DNA from: an uncultured Verrucomicrobiota bacterium
Lineage (GTDB): Bacteria > Verrucomicrobiota > Verrucomicrobiia > Limisphaerales > UBA9464
Assembly (NCBI GenBank): GCA_903907925.1
Contig: CAIVQB010000127.1
Span: 1-64,000 of the forward strand
Length of the DNA stretch: 64,000 nucleotides
Direction: 5' to 3'
In this document: positions 36,343 through 45,463 of the stretch, piece after piece
Numbering within the stretch: position 1 is the stretch's first letter
How the letters are laid out: each line of letters starts with the position of its first letter
The notes under the pieces: model-generated
What the model was told of the DNA's origin: nothing
Databases searched by the model: none
Seen by the model: only the letters and a program-made list of their open reading frames with translations
Program-made: the position numbers and the translations under genes

Positions 36343-38079
36343 CTACTTGGAATTGCCGCTCGACGGCCGCCAATCGAGCCACTTGAGCTGAACCGTTTTG
36401 CGACGGACGAAATCGTTGATCTGCGGAACGCCCGCCACGTCGATGACGCCCTCCGGCAATGCAGCATCGCCTGCGTTCCACCAGAGTGCGTCGACCTTGG
36501 TCTTCCCATCGGTCAGACACAGCTTCAGGTGTTGCCGGTTCTTTCCCAGGCGCACCGGTGTCCCGGTGATCCGCACGCCGGTAACACAAACCTGCACCGG
36601 TGGATTCTGCTGCCCGAACGGTTCCAGACGATTCAGTTCCGTGATGGCCGCAAGGGTCAGGTCCGCCAGAACGATCGACGCGTCGAGACGGAGTTCGGGG
36701 ATCAACATCTCCTCGGACAGGGCCGATCGGGCGAGCGCGTTCATCCGTTCACGAAAGGCGTTGAGCTGCGCGGGTTCCATCGTGATTCCCGCGGCCATGG
36801 CGTGACCGCCGTGGCGCATGAGCAATGCGGAGCACTCGCGCAGCGCGGCAGCCAGGTCGAAACCAGGAATGCTCCGACCCGATCCCCGCCAGTGTTCATT
36901 ATCCCCGCCGAGAATGAGGGTCGGCCGGTGGAATTCCCTCAGCACCCGTGAAGCGACGATGCCCACGACGCCGATATGCCACTGCGGCTGTCCTTCGACG
37001 ATGACGTAGTCCCGCGTCGGATCGAATCGGGCGCGGACCTGTTCCACGGCTGCATCCGCCATCTGACGTTCGAGGGTCTGGCGTTCACGATTGGTGACAT
37101 CCAACGCCCGCGCCAACGGCTCGGCGGCGGCCAGATCACGGGCCAGCAACAACTCCAAGGCCGCCTCGGCGGTTTCGAGACGTCCGGCGGCATTGAGGCG
37201 TGGTCCCAATTGGAATCCCACTTCGGACACTCCCACCGGCGATTCCACTCCCGCCACCGCCTTCAAGGCCACCAGTCCGGGGCGTTTCGTTTCGCCCAAA
37301 CGCTGCAGTCCGGCCGTCACGAGAATCCGGTTCTCACCCATCAACGGAACCAGATCCGCGACAGTTCCCAGCGCCACCAGATCCAGGACGGTCCGGAGAT
37401 CGAAGACATCAAAGCCCGCCAGGCCGCGGTCCCGTCCGATCTTCACCACGGCGTGAAGCAACTTGAAGGCAAGCCCCGCCGAACACAGCTCCCGGAACGA
37501 CGGCTCCCCGGGCAGACCGAGTTGCGGGTTCACCAATGCCAGCACCGCCGGAGACGGCGAACTGACCTGATGATGATCGAGGACCAGCACATCGACGCCC
37601 CGACTCTTGAGCCAGGCCACCGGCTCGACTGCGCTGGATCCGCAATCGACCGCCAACAAAAGCGACACCGGGAACTGCTCCACACAGTTCTCAACGCCGA
37701 CCTGAGTCAACCCGTAGCCTTCCTCCATCCGGTGCGGAAGGTACGTGTTCACGGCCCAGCCCAAATGTTGAAGACCAAGTTTGAGAATCGCGGTCGCCGT
37801 GACGCCGTCGACGTCGTAGTCCCCGAACACCGTCAATTGTCGTCCCGCCTCCCGTTCGACAAAAAGACGTTCCACGGCGGCAGCCATGTTGGGGATCAAC
37901 AACGGATCCGCGAGCGACTTGAGGCGCGGATCGAGGAAGGCCTGGGCGGATCCCGGCGAGTCCAATCCCCGATTCACCAGGCATTGCGCTGCCAGCGGCG
38001 AAAGCCCCAACTCCCGGATCAATGGCGCCGTCCGGTCGGGTGCCGGCGACGCCACGCTCCAGCGATGCCTCAGACTCAA
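36343..38079 (-). CDS. recJ: Single-stranded-DNA-specific exonuclease
   Basis: The protein is 578 aa, about the usual RecJ length. DHH-family motifs are clear: VFGDYDVDGVTATAI, LLAVDCGSS, LVLDHHQV; DHHA1 has HGGHAMAAGITM; and an OB domain lies at the C-terminus. It degrades 5'-ended ssDNA in repair. The start is TTG at 38079, overlapping the TGA of the terC-like gene as TTGA, with AAGGGA about 7 nt upstream as a possible ribosome-binding site. It is thus probably translationally coupled to the upstream gene. Confidence 0.95.
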   Translation of the reverse strand: MSLRHRWSVASPAPDRTAPLIRELGLSPLAAQCLVNRGLDSPGSAQAFLDPRLKSLADPLLIPNMAAAVERLFVEREAGRQLTVFGDYDVDGVTATAILKLGLQHLGWAVNTYLPHRMEEGYGLTQVGVENCVEQFPVSLLLAVDCGSSAVEPVAWLKSRGVDVLVLDHHQVSSPSPAVLALVNPQLGLPGEPSFRELCSAGLAFKLLHAVVKIGRDRGLAGFDVFDLRTVLDLVALGTVADLVPLMGENRILVTAGLQRLGETKRPGLVALKAVAGVESPVGVSEVGFQLGPRLNAAGRLETAEAALELLLARDLAAAEPLARALDVTNRERQTLERQMADAAVEQVRARFDPTRDYVIVEGQPQWHIGVVGIVASRVLREFHRPTLILGGDNEHWRGSGRSIPGFDLAAALRECSALLMRHGGHAMAAGITMEPAQLNAFRERMNALARSALSEEMLIPELRLDASIVLADLTLAAITELNRLEPFGQQNPPVQVCVTGVRITGTPVRLGKNRQHLKLCLTDGKTKVDALWWNAGDAALPEGVIDVAGVPQINDFVRRKTVQLKWLDWRPSSGNSK

Positions 38080-39083
38080 AGGTTCCCTTTCGATTGGACG
38101 GTTCCGGCGGTGACCAGCCGGCGGGAGCGGCTGAGGATCAGCGAGGCGACGACCGAGGTCAGAAGAATTCCCACGACCACACCGAGCGAGATGTTCATCA
38201 GCGAATCACCGAGCCACGGTTTGAGCCAGGGTTCGGCGAGCATCTTGCCGCCGATGAAGATGAGCACCGCGGAGAGGCCGTATTTGAGCAGGCTGAAATA
38301 GCCCATGGCATTGGCCAGGACGAAATAAAGCGAACGCAGACCAAGGATCGCAAAGACGTTCGAGGTGAAGACCAGGAAGGCATCCTCGGTCACTCCAAAA
38401 ATCGCCGGGATCGAATCGAGGGCGAACACCAGGTCGGTCGTCTCCACCACCACCAGAACCAGTGCCAGCGGGGTCAGCAGGCGGCGGCCCGCAATCCGCG
38501 TGGTGAACGCCTCCCCATCAAACGCGGCCGACATGGGAAAGAATCGCCGGACGACCCTCACCGCGGGGTTTTGTTCCGGCTCGATCGACTCCTCCCCTTC
38601 GCCCGCCATCATCATCTTCGTTCCCGTGTACATCAGGAAGGCCCCCATCAGGTACAATACCGCATGGACCTCGCGGATGACCACTGCCCCGGCACCGATC
38701 ATGAGTCCGCGCAGGGTGAGGGCACCGAGGATGCCCCAGAACAAAACCCGGTGCTGCCATTCCATCGGCACCGCAAAGAACCGGAAAATGCAGGCCATCA
38801 CGAAAACGTTGTCCATCGACAGCGAGAGTTCGACGAGATAGCCGGTGACGAAGGTGGTGGTGTGGGCGGGCCGCCAGCCCGGAATGGCCCTCGGCGCGAT
38901 CCAAAAGGCAAATGCCGCCGCCGATGCCGCCCAAACCGTGGTCCACACGAGCGCCTCGATGAAGCCGACGCGACGGCCGTGCCGATGGAACAGGCCGAGG
39001 TCCAGCGCCAGCGCCAGAAGCACGAACGCTGTGAACCCCGCCCAATGGGCCGATGTGATCTCCGCCACCACCAGCGAAACCAT
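38076..39083 (-). CDS. TerC/Alx family integral membrane protein
   Basis: The protein is 335 aa from MVSLVVAEITSAHW; the track start is a GTG 18 residues earlier. ALDLGLFHR, VELSLSMDNVFVMACIF, RVLFWGILGALTLRG and VETTDLVFALDSIPAIFGVT are the conserved TerC blocks with acidic residues in helices. Family members (TerC, Alx) are linked to tellurite resistance, manganese efflux or metalation of exported proteins. It overlaps recJ by 4 nt, and a dispersed repeat lies upstream. Confidence 0.92.
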   Translation of the reverse strand: MVSLVVAEITSAHWAGFTAFVLLALALDLGLFHRHGRRVGFIEALVWTTVWAASAAAFAFWIAPRAIPGWRPAHTTTFVTGYLVELSLSMDNVFVMACIFRFFAVPMEWQHRVLFWGILGALTLRGLMIGAGAVVIREVHAVLYLMGAFLMYTGTKMMMAGEGEESIEPEQNPAVRVVRRFFPMSAAFDGEAFTTRIAGRRLLTPLALVLVVVETTDLVFALDSIPAIFGVTEDAFLVFTSNVFAILGLRSLYFVLANAMGYFSLLKYGLSAVLIFIGGKMLAEPWLKPWLGDSLMNISLGVVVGILLTSVVASLILSRSRRLVTAGTVQSKGNL

Positions 39084-39169
39084 ACGTGGAACGCTGGTCG
39101 ATTCCAGATCGGCATCGGCAAAAAACGCGACACCCACTGAGACGGAATGATTCAGAAGGAGCCGCGGAG

Positions 39170-39283
39170 GGACACGGATTCACGGATTTGGACAGAATGA
39201 ACGGAATGAACAGAATCCAATCAGCCCTGCTGAAATCGGGACCCTACCTTCTCAATCCGTGTGAATCGGTGCAATCCGTGTCG
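39170..39283. repeat. Dispersed CACGGATT-type repeat, copy C
   Basis: GGACACGGATTCACGGATTT at the left and CAATCCGTGTGAATCGGTGC, then AATCCGTGTC, at the right form imperfect inverted ends around GAATGAACGGAATGAACAG. It lies between the terC-like gene and the convergent-side hypothetical gene. Confidence 0.75.
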
Positions 39284-39318
39284 TACAGCATCGATTCGGT
39301 CGAGAACCTATTCGTCGT

Positions 39319-40092
39319 TCATTCGGTGGCCGGATCGTCGCTTCGTCCGTCCGGTCCGTTTCGCCCACGTTCGGCCACTTCGTCCTGATGCACGATAATC
39401 TCGCTGGCGGCAACCGGATCGATGCTCCATCGGCGCGCCAGAAGAACCACCCGGTCGGTGTTGTGATATTCCGGGGAGTGTTCGCCGAAGCGGACGGGTT
39501 CCACCTCCTCACCGTAGGCGCGACATCTCAAACCCAGCAGACGTTCCTCCAGAGTGGACCTTCCCTCATTCCAGAGGGTCGTGCCCGCCCATGCGTAGGC
39601 GCGGGTCACGCGACCGTTGTCGAGACGCGCCCAAGTATGAAAGTTGAGGACCCGGTCGGCGCTGTAGAAATGGATTTCACCCAATGCCTCGCTTGCCTTC
39701 CGGAGAAAATGGAAGGCCTGATCCACATCTTGAAACGCCTCCGGCAGCCCGGCTCCAACCACCAGAGTCCATCCATCGAGCGCCGGCGAAACGAAGAGCG
39801 ACCGCTCGCGGGACCGCGCCAGCGCATCGGCCCATCCGGAATAAACCCCAACCCGGTCGCCCAAAACTTCGCGGATCCGCGAAGGCGTTGCACCACGCAC
39901 GGCCATCCAGCGGGTGGGAACGGAGAACGGAAGCGGGCGTCGGAAGGAACGGCTGATTCCACTGAAGGAATCGCGGAACGGAGCGCCGGAACGCCACGGA
40001 CGCCGGTCGCTCCGGTAGAGGAACAGGAAGGCGATCATCACGCCGAGCACGGTGGACAGCGAGGCCAGGAGCATGACCACGAACAGTTCCAT
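39319..40092 (-). CDS. Membrane-anchored protein of unknown function
   Basis: The protein is 257 aa with one N-terminal membrane segment (LLASLSTVLGVMIAFLFLY), then a soluble domain with the blocks RWMAVRGATPSRIREVL, GWTLVVGAGLPEAF and RVTRAYAWAGTTLWNEGRSTLEE. A strong ribosome-binding site (GGGGAGGGG just before ATG) supports the start. I do not recognise the family. It lies between two dispersed-repeat copies (C and D), unconnected to neighbours. Confidence 0.75.
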   Translation of the reverse strand: MELFVVMLLASLSTVLGVMIAFLFLYRSDRRPWRSGAPFRDSFSGISRSFRRPLPFSVPTRWMAVRGATPSRIREVLGDRVGVYSGWADALARSRERSLFVSPALDGWTLVVGAGLPEAFQDVDQAFHFLRKASEALGEIHFYSADRVLNFHTWARLDNGRVTRAYAWAGTTLWNEGRSTLEERLLGLRCRAYGEEVEPVRFGEHSPEYHNTDRVVLLARRWSIDPVAASEIIVHQDEVAERGRNGPDGRSDDPATE

Positions 40093-40179
40093 TCCCCTCC
40101 CCTAATCCGGAACCGGCTCCGGCGCAACCGGATTCCCAGAATTTGACCAGATTTAAGCCGGATCCACGCAGTGTAAGAG

Positions 40180-40362
40180 GACATCCATGAACGGGGATTG
40201 AGACAGGATGGACAGAATGAACTGAATCAGAGCGGCTCTTCAGGAATCCGTGGCAATGCGTGCGACCTCGAGGACGGGACATTGATTGAACGGAGTCACA
40301 CCGATTGATACGAGATGGTCCGGATCCCGTTCATCCTGTCCAAATCCGCGAATCCGTGTCCC
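40180..40362. repeat. Dispersed CACGGATT-type repeat, copy D (probably two units)
   Basis: AGAGGACATCCATGAACGG starts the block, GACAGGATGGACAGAATGAAC and GGAATCCGTGGCAATGCGTG follow, and the right half repeats the theme in reverse (ATCCCGTTCATCCTGTCC, AATCCGCGAATCCGTGTCCC). The longer size and opposed halves suggest two units head to head. Confidence 0.65.
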
Positions 40363-40387
40363 TCCCCGGCTTCTTCCGAATCGTTGA

Positions 40388-41329
40388 CTAAGGCAAACGG
40401 AAACCACGCGCCGTTTCGAGCAGGCGATACCAAGCATCCCGTTCGATTTGCACCGATTCCGCACGGACCAACTCGCGGATCCGTTCGGGCCGGGTGGTGC
40501 CGATCACCGGAATCATCCGCGCCGGATGCCGGAGCAACCATGCCAGGGCCATCACCGGCCGTGAAACTCCGTGGTCAGCGGCCATGGCATCCAGAATCGG
40601 ACGGAGCCGACAACGTGGATCGCCATCAGCAGCGCCGCCGGCGATCGGAGGCAGGCTGCCGAGCCGGCCCTTGTCCAGCGGACTCCAGGCCATGGCCGTG
40701 AGATCGGTGGAAAGGCATTGATCCAGCGTGCCATCATCCAGCGACGCCAACTGGTGAAGACTCGCCTCGAACTGATGCACCGCCAGCGGAAACGGGACCG
40801 CCCGCTGCAACGCTGTCACCTGCGACGGACGGAAATTGCTGACACCAAATTCCCGCACCTTGCCGGCATCGCGCAATTGCAGGAATGCCCCGGCCACTTC
40901 CGCCGGGTCCATCAACACATCCGGTCGATGCAGCATCAACACGTCGAGGTGTTCGATGCCCATCCGGCGCAGCGATCCCTCGACCGAGGCAACGATGTGG
41001 CGGGCGCTGAAATCGTAGCGATACGGTGAATCCGGACGGGGATCGCCGGCCTTGCGAATGCCACATTTGCTGGCAACCACCAACCGATCCCGCAGTCCCG
41101 GCATTTCCGCCAGAGCCCGTCCGAAGATCCGCTCCGATTCGCCGCCGCCGTAGATGTCGGCGAGATCGAACAACGTGAATCCCGCGTCCGCCGCCGCTTG
41201 AACCGCGCGGATCCCGGTCGTGGCGACGTCGGCCGGCGGAAGCTCGCCCTCGGAACCCGCGAGACGCCAGCAACCGTAGGCCAGACGCGAACCGGTCAAC
41301 GGCGTGCGGCCGATTCGGATGGAATTCAT
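40388..41329 (-). CDS. Aldo/keto reductase (YdhF-like)
   Basis: The protein is 313 aa. AADAGFTLFDLADIYGGGESE contains the catalytic D and Y, VVASKCGIR the lysine, and LDVLMLHRPDVLMDP the histidine of the AKR tetrad. The C-terminal IPVIGTTRPERIRELVRA is the NADPH-binding loop. The HRPD and PAEVAGAF words match the YdhF branch. It is a cytosolic NADPH-dependent carbonyl reductase of unknown substrate. It lies after ilvD on the same strand, about 50 bp away, in a loose arrangement. Confidence 0.92.
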   Translation of the reverse strand: MNSIRIGRTPLTGSRLAYGCWRLAGSEGELPPADVATTGIRAVQAAADAGFTLFDLADIYGGGESERIFGRALAEMPGLRDRLVVASKCGIRKAGDPRPDSPYRYDFSARHIVASVEGSLRRMGIEHLDVLMLHRPDVLMDPAEVAGAFLQLRDAGKVREFGVSNFRPSQVTALQRAVPFPLAVHQFEASLHQLASLDDGTLDQCLSTDLTAMAWSPLDKGRLGSLPPIAGGAADGDPRCRLRPILDAMAADHGVSRPVMALAWLLRHPARMIPVIGTTRPERIRELVRAESVQIERDAWYRLLETARGFRLP

Positions 41330-41378
41330 GACAACGAAAACGGGGTCGCGGTGGAAATCAGTTCGCTCGAAACGAGGG

Positions 41379-43082
41379 TCAGAGGTCGCGGTCGGTAACG
41401 GCTCCGTCGCTGGCGGAACTCACCGTGGCGGCATATTTGGCGAGGACGCCGCGGGTGTAGTTCGGGCGGGGTTGCTTCCATTTCCGCAGCCGGGCTTCCA
41501 ATTCGCGGGCGGGAATGGCGAGCGTGATGGCCCGCTTCTCGGCATCGATGACGATCGGATCTCCGGTCTTCACCACCGCAATTGGACCGCCGTCAAAGGC
41601 TTCCGGCGTGACGTGTCCGATCACAAATCCGTGGGAACCGCCGCTGAACCGCCCGTCGGTGATGAGGGCAACGTCCTTGCCCAATCCCTTGCCCATGATG
41701 GCGCTGGTCGGTGACAACATCTCGCGCATGCCCGGTCCGCCCTTCGGTCCTTCGCCGCGGATGATGATGACGTGCCCCTTCTTGACCCGGCCGCCGAGGA
41801 TTCCCTTGAGGGCACGCTCCTCGTCTTCGAACACGATGGCGCGCCCGCTGAATTGAAGCCCCTCCTTGCCGGAGATTTTTCCGACCGCACCGCCGGGGCA
41901 GAGGTTTCCTCGAAACATGACCAGATGGCTGCTGGATTTGATCGGCGCATCAAAGCCACGGACCACTTCCTGACCCGCCGGATAGGACGGGGCGTTGCGG
42001 AGGTTTTCCTTGAGCGTTTTGCCGGTGACGGTGATGGCGTCCCCGTGGAGGAGGTCTTCATCGAGAAGCATTTTCATCAGCGGTACCGTGCCACCGATCT
42101 CGACCAACCGGGCCATGACGTATTTGCCCGACGGCTTTAGATCAGCGAGGACCGGCACCCGTTTGCCCACGCGGGTCCAATCGTCGAGCGTGAGTTTAAC
42201 CCCGGCCGAATGCGCCATGGCGATCAAATGCATCACGGCATTGGTCGATCCCCCAAGAGCGATCACCAGGGTCATGGCGTTCTCGAACGCCTGCCGGGTC
42301 ATAATGTCCCGGGGCAGGATCCCCCGCCGGATCAGATTCAGCACGGCGGCACCCGCCTGTTCGCAGTCGATGGTTTTCTCCTTCGACACCGCAGCCTGGG
42401 CCGACGAATTCGGGAGACTCATTCCCAGGGCTTCGATGGCGCTGGCCATGGTATTCGCGGTGTACATGCCGCCGCAGGATCCCGCGCCGGGAATGGCCAC
42501 TTCGGCGATCGCCTCCACCTCCGCCGCCGAACAACTGCCGGCGGCATTCTTGCCGACCGCCTCGAAAATGTTGACCAGGTCGACGTCACGGCCCTCGTAC
42601 TCACCCGGGAGAATGGTGCCGCCGTAAACGAAGATGGACGGACGATTGAGGCGTCCCATCGCCATGATGCAGCCGGGCATGTTCTTGTCGCAGCCGCCCA
42701 CCGCCACGAAGCCGTCGAAACCCTGACAGCCCACCACCGTTTCGATCGAATCGGCAATGACCTCGCGGGAGACCAGAGAGTACTTCATGCCCTCGGTTCC
42801 CATCGAGATGCCGTCGGAAATGGTGATCGTGTTGAACACCACCGCCTTGCCGCCGGCTTCGTTGATGCCCTGAGCCACGCTCACGGCCAGTTGGTCGATG
42901 TGCATGTTGCACGGGGTCACCATGCTCCACGTGGAGGCCACCCCGACCTGCGACTTCCGGAAGTCCTCCTTCTTGAACCCGGTGGCATAGAGCATGCCCC
43001 GGCTGGGTGCCCGCTCGATGCCGTCGACAACCACTGACGAAAAGGCACGCTCGATGGATTTGGACTTCTGGATCTTGCTCAT
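41379..43082 (-). CDS. ilvD: Dihydroxy-acid dehydratase
   Basis: The protein is 567 aa from [14 protein letters not shown]. Cluster ligand motifs [28 protein letters not shown] and [15 protein letters not shown] are present, as is the C-terminal [16 protein letters not shown]. It dehydrates dihydroxy-isovalerate and -methylvalerate in valine and isoleucine synthesis. The 20-residue upstream extension on the track has no family similarity. Confidence 0.97.
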   Translation of the reverse strand: MSKIQKSKSIERAFSSVVVDGIERAPSRGMLYATGFKKEDFRKSQVGVASTWSMVTPCNMHIDQLAVSVAQGINEAGGKAVVFNTITISDGISMGTEGMKYSLVSREVIADSIETVVGCQGFDGFVAVGGCDKNMPGCIMAMGRLNRPSIFVYGGTILPGEYEGRDVDLVNIFEAVGKNAAGSCSAAEVEAIAEVAIPGAGSCGGMYTANTMASAIEALGMSLPNSSAQAAVSKEKTIDCEQAGAAVLNLIRRGILPRDIMTRQAFENAMTLVIALGGSTNAVMHLIAMAHSAGVKLTLDDWTRVGKRVPVLADLKPSGKYVMARLVEIGGTVPLMKMLLDEDLLHGDAITVTGKTLKENLRNAPSYPAGQEVVRGFDAPIKSSSHLVMFRGNLCPGGAVGKISGKEGLQFSGRAIVFEDEERALKGILGGRVKKGHVIIIRGEGPKGGPGMREMLSPTSAIMGKGLGKDVALITDGRFSGGSHGFVIGHVTPEAFDGGPIAVVKTGDPIVIDAEKRAITLAIPARELEARLRKWKQPRPNYTRGVLAKYAATVSSASDGAVTDRDL

Positions 43083-43387
43083 GATGGCGCCGGCAAGTGT
43101 GCCCAAGTGCGAACCGCGGCAAAGACGAAAGTGCGACGACAACCGGACACACCGCCGCCCGGACTACCGTTTCACCCTCCCGACACTTGCAATCTGACGC
43201 TCCTTTGCGTTAGCGTTTCTCATCAGATCGGACTTTAACAAAGTTTTGGTATATCTCAGGTAATTCCCTAGTTCCGCCAAGGTTGTGTTGGCCGGACGTC
43301 ATTGATAGATATTCCCCTGTCGGGCACACCCGGAGTTAGTGGTCGGGGTGTCCGGAACTGATCGGTCAAAGTCTACCCGCTCGTAAC
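43083..43387. other. Divergent intergenic region upstream of PEP-CTERM gene
   Basis: The 305-bp gap between divergent ilvD and the first PEP-CTERM gene contains no supported gene. It has a locally AT-rich part (about 43200-43270) and an imperfect inverted pair CGGGCACACCCGG / CGGGGTGTCCGG around 43320-43355, about 35 bp before the ATG, possibly an RNA hairpin. I could not assign a promoter with confidence. Confidence 0.4.
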
Positions 43388-44224
43388 ATGAAGAAATCTT
43401 TTATCGGTCACCGCCTGCCCATCACGGCGACTGGAATTGTGGCCGCCGCACTCGGTGCGAGCCTGCTGCCGTCATCGGTTTCCGCCGCCCTGTCGGTGTA
43501 CGAACCGTTCAGCTACACCGCCGCCGCCAACCTCAACACGCAGAACGGCGGCACTGGCTTCAGCGGCGCTTGGAGCGGAGCCACCACGGCCACGATCAAT
43601 GCCTCGGGCTTGAGCTACAGCACCGTCCCGGCTCTCGGGCTCGCCGCCAGCACGGCCGCCGGAACCGCCGTGGCGAACAGCCGCAGCGTGAGTGCGACCC
43701 TCGGCGGCAACGGCACGACCACCTATTTCAGCTTCCTCATGCGGCCGGACAACGTGAATACGGCGCGCAACGCTGAATTCGGCCTGATCGGCTCGGCCAA
43801 CCTCTGGGTCGGCAAATCGTTCAGCGGCACTGACAACACCCACTTCGTTCTGGAATCCGGCACCGCCGGCAGTGGTACCGGTCTGCAGGCCACCACCACG
43901 ACCGCCACGTCCGGAACCACGGTGCTGCTGGTCTTGCGCGCCGACTTCGCCGCCGGCAACGACACCTTCAAGCTGTACGTCAATCCGACCTCGGTCCTCG
44001 AACCCGGCAGTGCGGCAGCGACGCTCACCGGCATTGATGTCGGCACCAGCCTCACCAGCCTCCAGATCAACGGAAACCTCGGGTTCACCTTCGACGAACT
44101 GAAGATCGGTTCCAGCTACGCCGACGTCGTTCCCGAGCCCAGCACCTACGCTGCTGCGTTCGCCGTCGCCGGCATCGTCAGCATCGCCTGGCTCCGCCGC
44201 CGCTCCGACACCAAGCGCGCCTGA
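43388..44224 (+). CDS. PEP-CTERM sorting-domain protein, copy 1
   Basis: The protein is 278 aa. A signal peptide ends near SVSAA (about residue 33). A beta-rich core (YEPFSYTAAANLNTQNGG, FDELKIGSSYADV) resembles a lectin-like fold. The C-terminus VVPEPSTYAAAF, a hydrophobic helix and RRRSDTKRA form the PEP-CTERM exosortase sorting signal. Such proteins are processed by exosortase and tied to exopolysaccharide. No exosortase is seen in this window. The core is nearly identical to the next gene, and a strong terminator follows. Confidence 0.93.
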   Translation: MKKSFIGHRLPITATGIVAAALGASLLPSSVSAALSVYEPFSYTAAANLNTQNGGTGFSGAWSGATTATINASGLSYSTVPALGLAASTAAGTAVANSRSVSATLGGNGTTTYFSFLMRPDNVNTARNAEFGLIGSANLWVGKSFSGTDNTHFVLESGTAGSGTGLQATTTTATSGTTVLLVLRADFAAGNDTFKLYVNPTSVLEPGSAAATLTGIDVGTSLTSLQINGNLGFTFDELKIGSSYADVVPEPSTYAAAFAVAGIVSIAWLRRRSDTKRA

Positions 44225-44542
44225 AGGTCCGCTCGGATTCGTCTTCTTCTTTCAAAAGGCACCGGTTTTCCGGTGCCTTTTTTGTTGTTGCACTTCCTGT
44301 TCAAGGCGACGCCGAAAACTTCCGAGAAGGCGTTGAACTCCCGTTGCAGGCGATGGAATGGAAGGTGTTTATGCAAAAAACCACTTCAGACCGCAATGAG
44401 TCCCGCCGATGCCTTGTCAGGTAAGTTACTCAGAAGGCGTCCGCTCTCCGGTGATTTCCCGGTTTCGTGGTGAGGAATGGTGGGCCACGAATCAGGGGTC
44501 TCGCTTCAGCGGAACGCCCCCAACCCTGTCCCGCCCACTGAC
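44225..44542. other. Intergenic region between the two PEP-CTERM genes
   Basis: The region holds the terminator of copy 1 and otherwise no supported gene. It is not similar to the region before copy 1, so the duplication covers the coding core rather than a full gene with its promoter. Confidence 0.5.
44254..44283 (+). terminator. Rho-independent terminator after PEP-CTERM copy 1
   Basis: AAAAGGCACCGG (44254-44265) and CCGGTGCCTTTT (44270-44281) form a 12-bp perfect stem with a TTTT loop, followed by further Ts. It lies 29 bp after the stop. Confidence 0.9.
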
Positions 44543-45412
44543 ATGTCCCACCCACAACCCACACTCCGCCGACCGATCACGTCGGCAGGAATCGTGGCAG
44601 CCGTCCTCGGTGCGAGTCTGCTGTCATACCCGGTGTCCGCCGCGCTGACGGTCTACGAACCGTTCAGCTACACCGCCGCCGCCAACCTCAACACGCAGAA
44701 TGGCGGCACCGGCTTCAGCGGTGCCTGGTCTGGAGCCACCACGGCCACCATCAACGCCTCGGGCTTGAGCTACAGCACCGTCCCGGCTCTCGGACTCGCC
44801 GCCACCACCGCCGCCGGAACCGCCGTGGTCAACAGCCGCAGCGTGAGTGCCACTCTCGGCGGCAACGGTACTACAACCTATTTCAGCTTCCTGATGCGGC
44901 CCGACAACGTGAATACGGCGCGCAACGCAGAATTCGGCTTGATCGGCAGCGCCAATCTCTGGGTCGGCAAATCGTTCAGCGGCACTGACAACACCCACTT
45001 CGTTCTGGAATCCGGCACCGCCGGCAGTGGTACCGGTCTGCAAGCCACCACCACGACCGCCACGTCCGGAACCACCGTGCTGCTCGTCCTGCGCGCCGAC
45101 TTCGCTTCCGGCAACGACACCTTCAAGTTGTACGTCAATCCGACCTCGGTCATCGAACCGGGTAGTGCGGCGGCGACGCTCACTGGCATCGACGTTGGCA
45201 CCAGCCTCACCAGTCTCCAGCTCAACGGAAACCTCGGGTTCACCTTCGACGAACTCAAGATCGGTACCACCTACGCTGACGTCGTTCCCGAGCCGGGCAC
45301 CTGGGGGTCGGTGTTTGCACTCGCCGGGATCGGCTTCATCGCCTGGCTCCGCAGTCGACCACGGACGGTCGCCAAGAAACTCCCCCCCGCGGTTCCGCTT
45401 CCGGGACACTGA
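44543..45412 (+). CDS. PEP-CTERM sorting-domain protein, copy 2
   Basis: The protein is 289 aa from MSHPQPTLRRPITSAG. The core from LTVYEPFSYTAAANLN to FDELKIGTTYADVVPEPGTW is almost residue-for-residue the same as copy 1. The differences are scattered conservative changes, while the signal peptide and the C-terminal tail (SRPRTVAKKLPPAVPLPGH) differ. The PEP motif, hydrophobic helix and basic tail again mark an exosortase substrate. A tandem duplication with conserved core and divergent ends is clear. The extended C-terminal tail after the basic cluster is unusual. Confidence 0.93.
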   Translation: MSHPQPTLRRPITSAGIVAAVLGASLLSYPVSAALTVYEPFSYTAAANLNTQNGGTGFSGAWSGATTATINASGLSYSTVPALGLAATTAAGTAVVNSRSVSATLGGNGTTTYFSFLMRPDNVNTARNAEFGLIGSANLWVGKSFSGTDNTHFVLESGTAGSGTGLQATTTTATSGTTVLLVLRADFASGNDTFKLYVNPTSVIEPGSAAATLTGIDVGTSLTSLQLNGNLGFTFDELKIGTTYADVVPEPGTWGSVFALAGIGFIAWLRSRPRTVAKKLPPAVPLPGH

Positions 45413-45463
45413 TTTCCGGACGTTGGACATTGCCGCCGGGTCGGTCATGGTTGGGCAACCGCC

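Noticed and set aside
36976-38301. 441-aa plus-strand ORF opposite recJ
   Set aside because: RecJ DHH motifs fix the minus strand as coding; the plus ORF is His/Arg/Gln-rich shadow.
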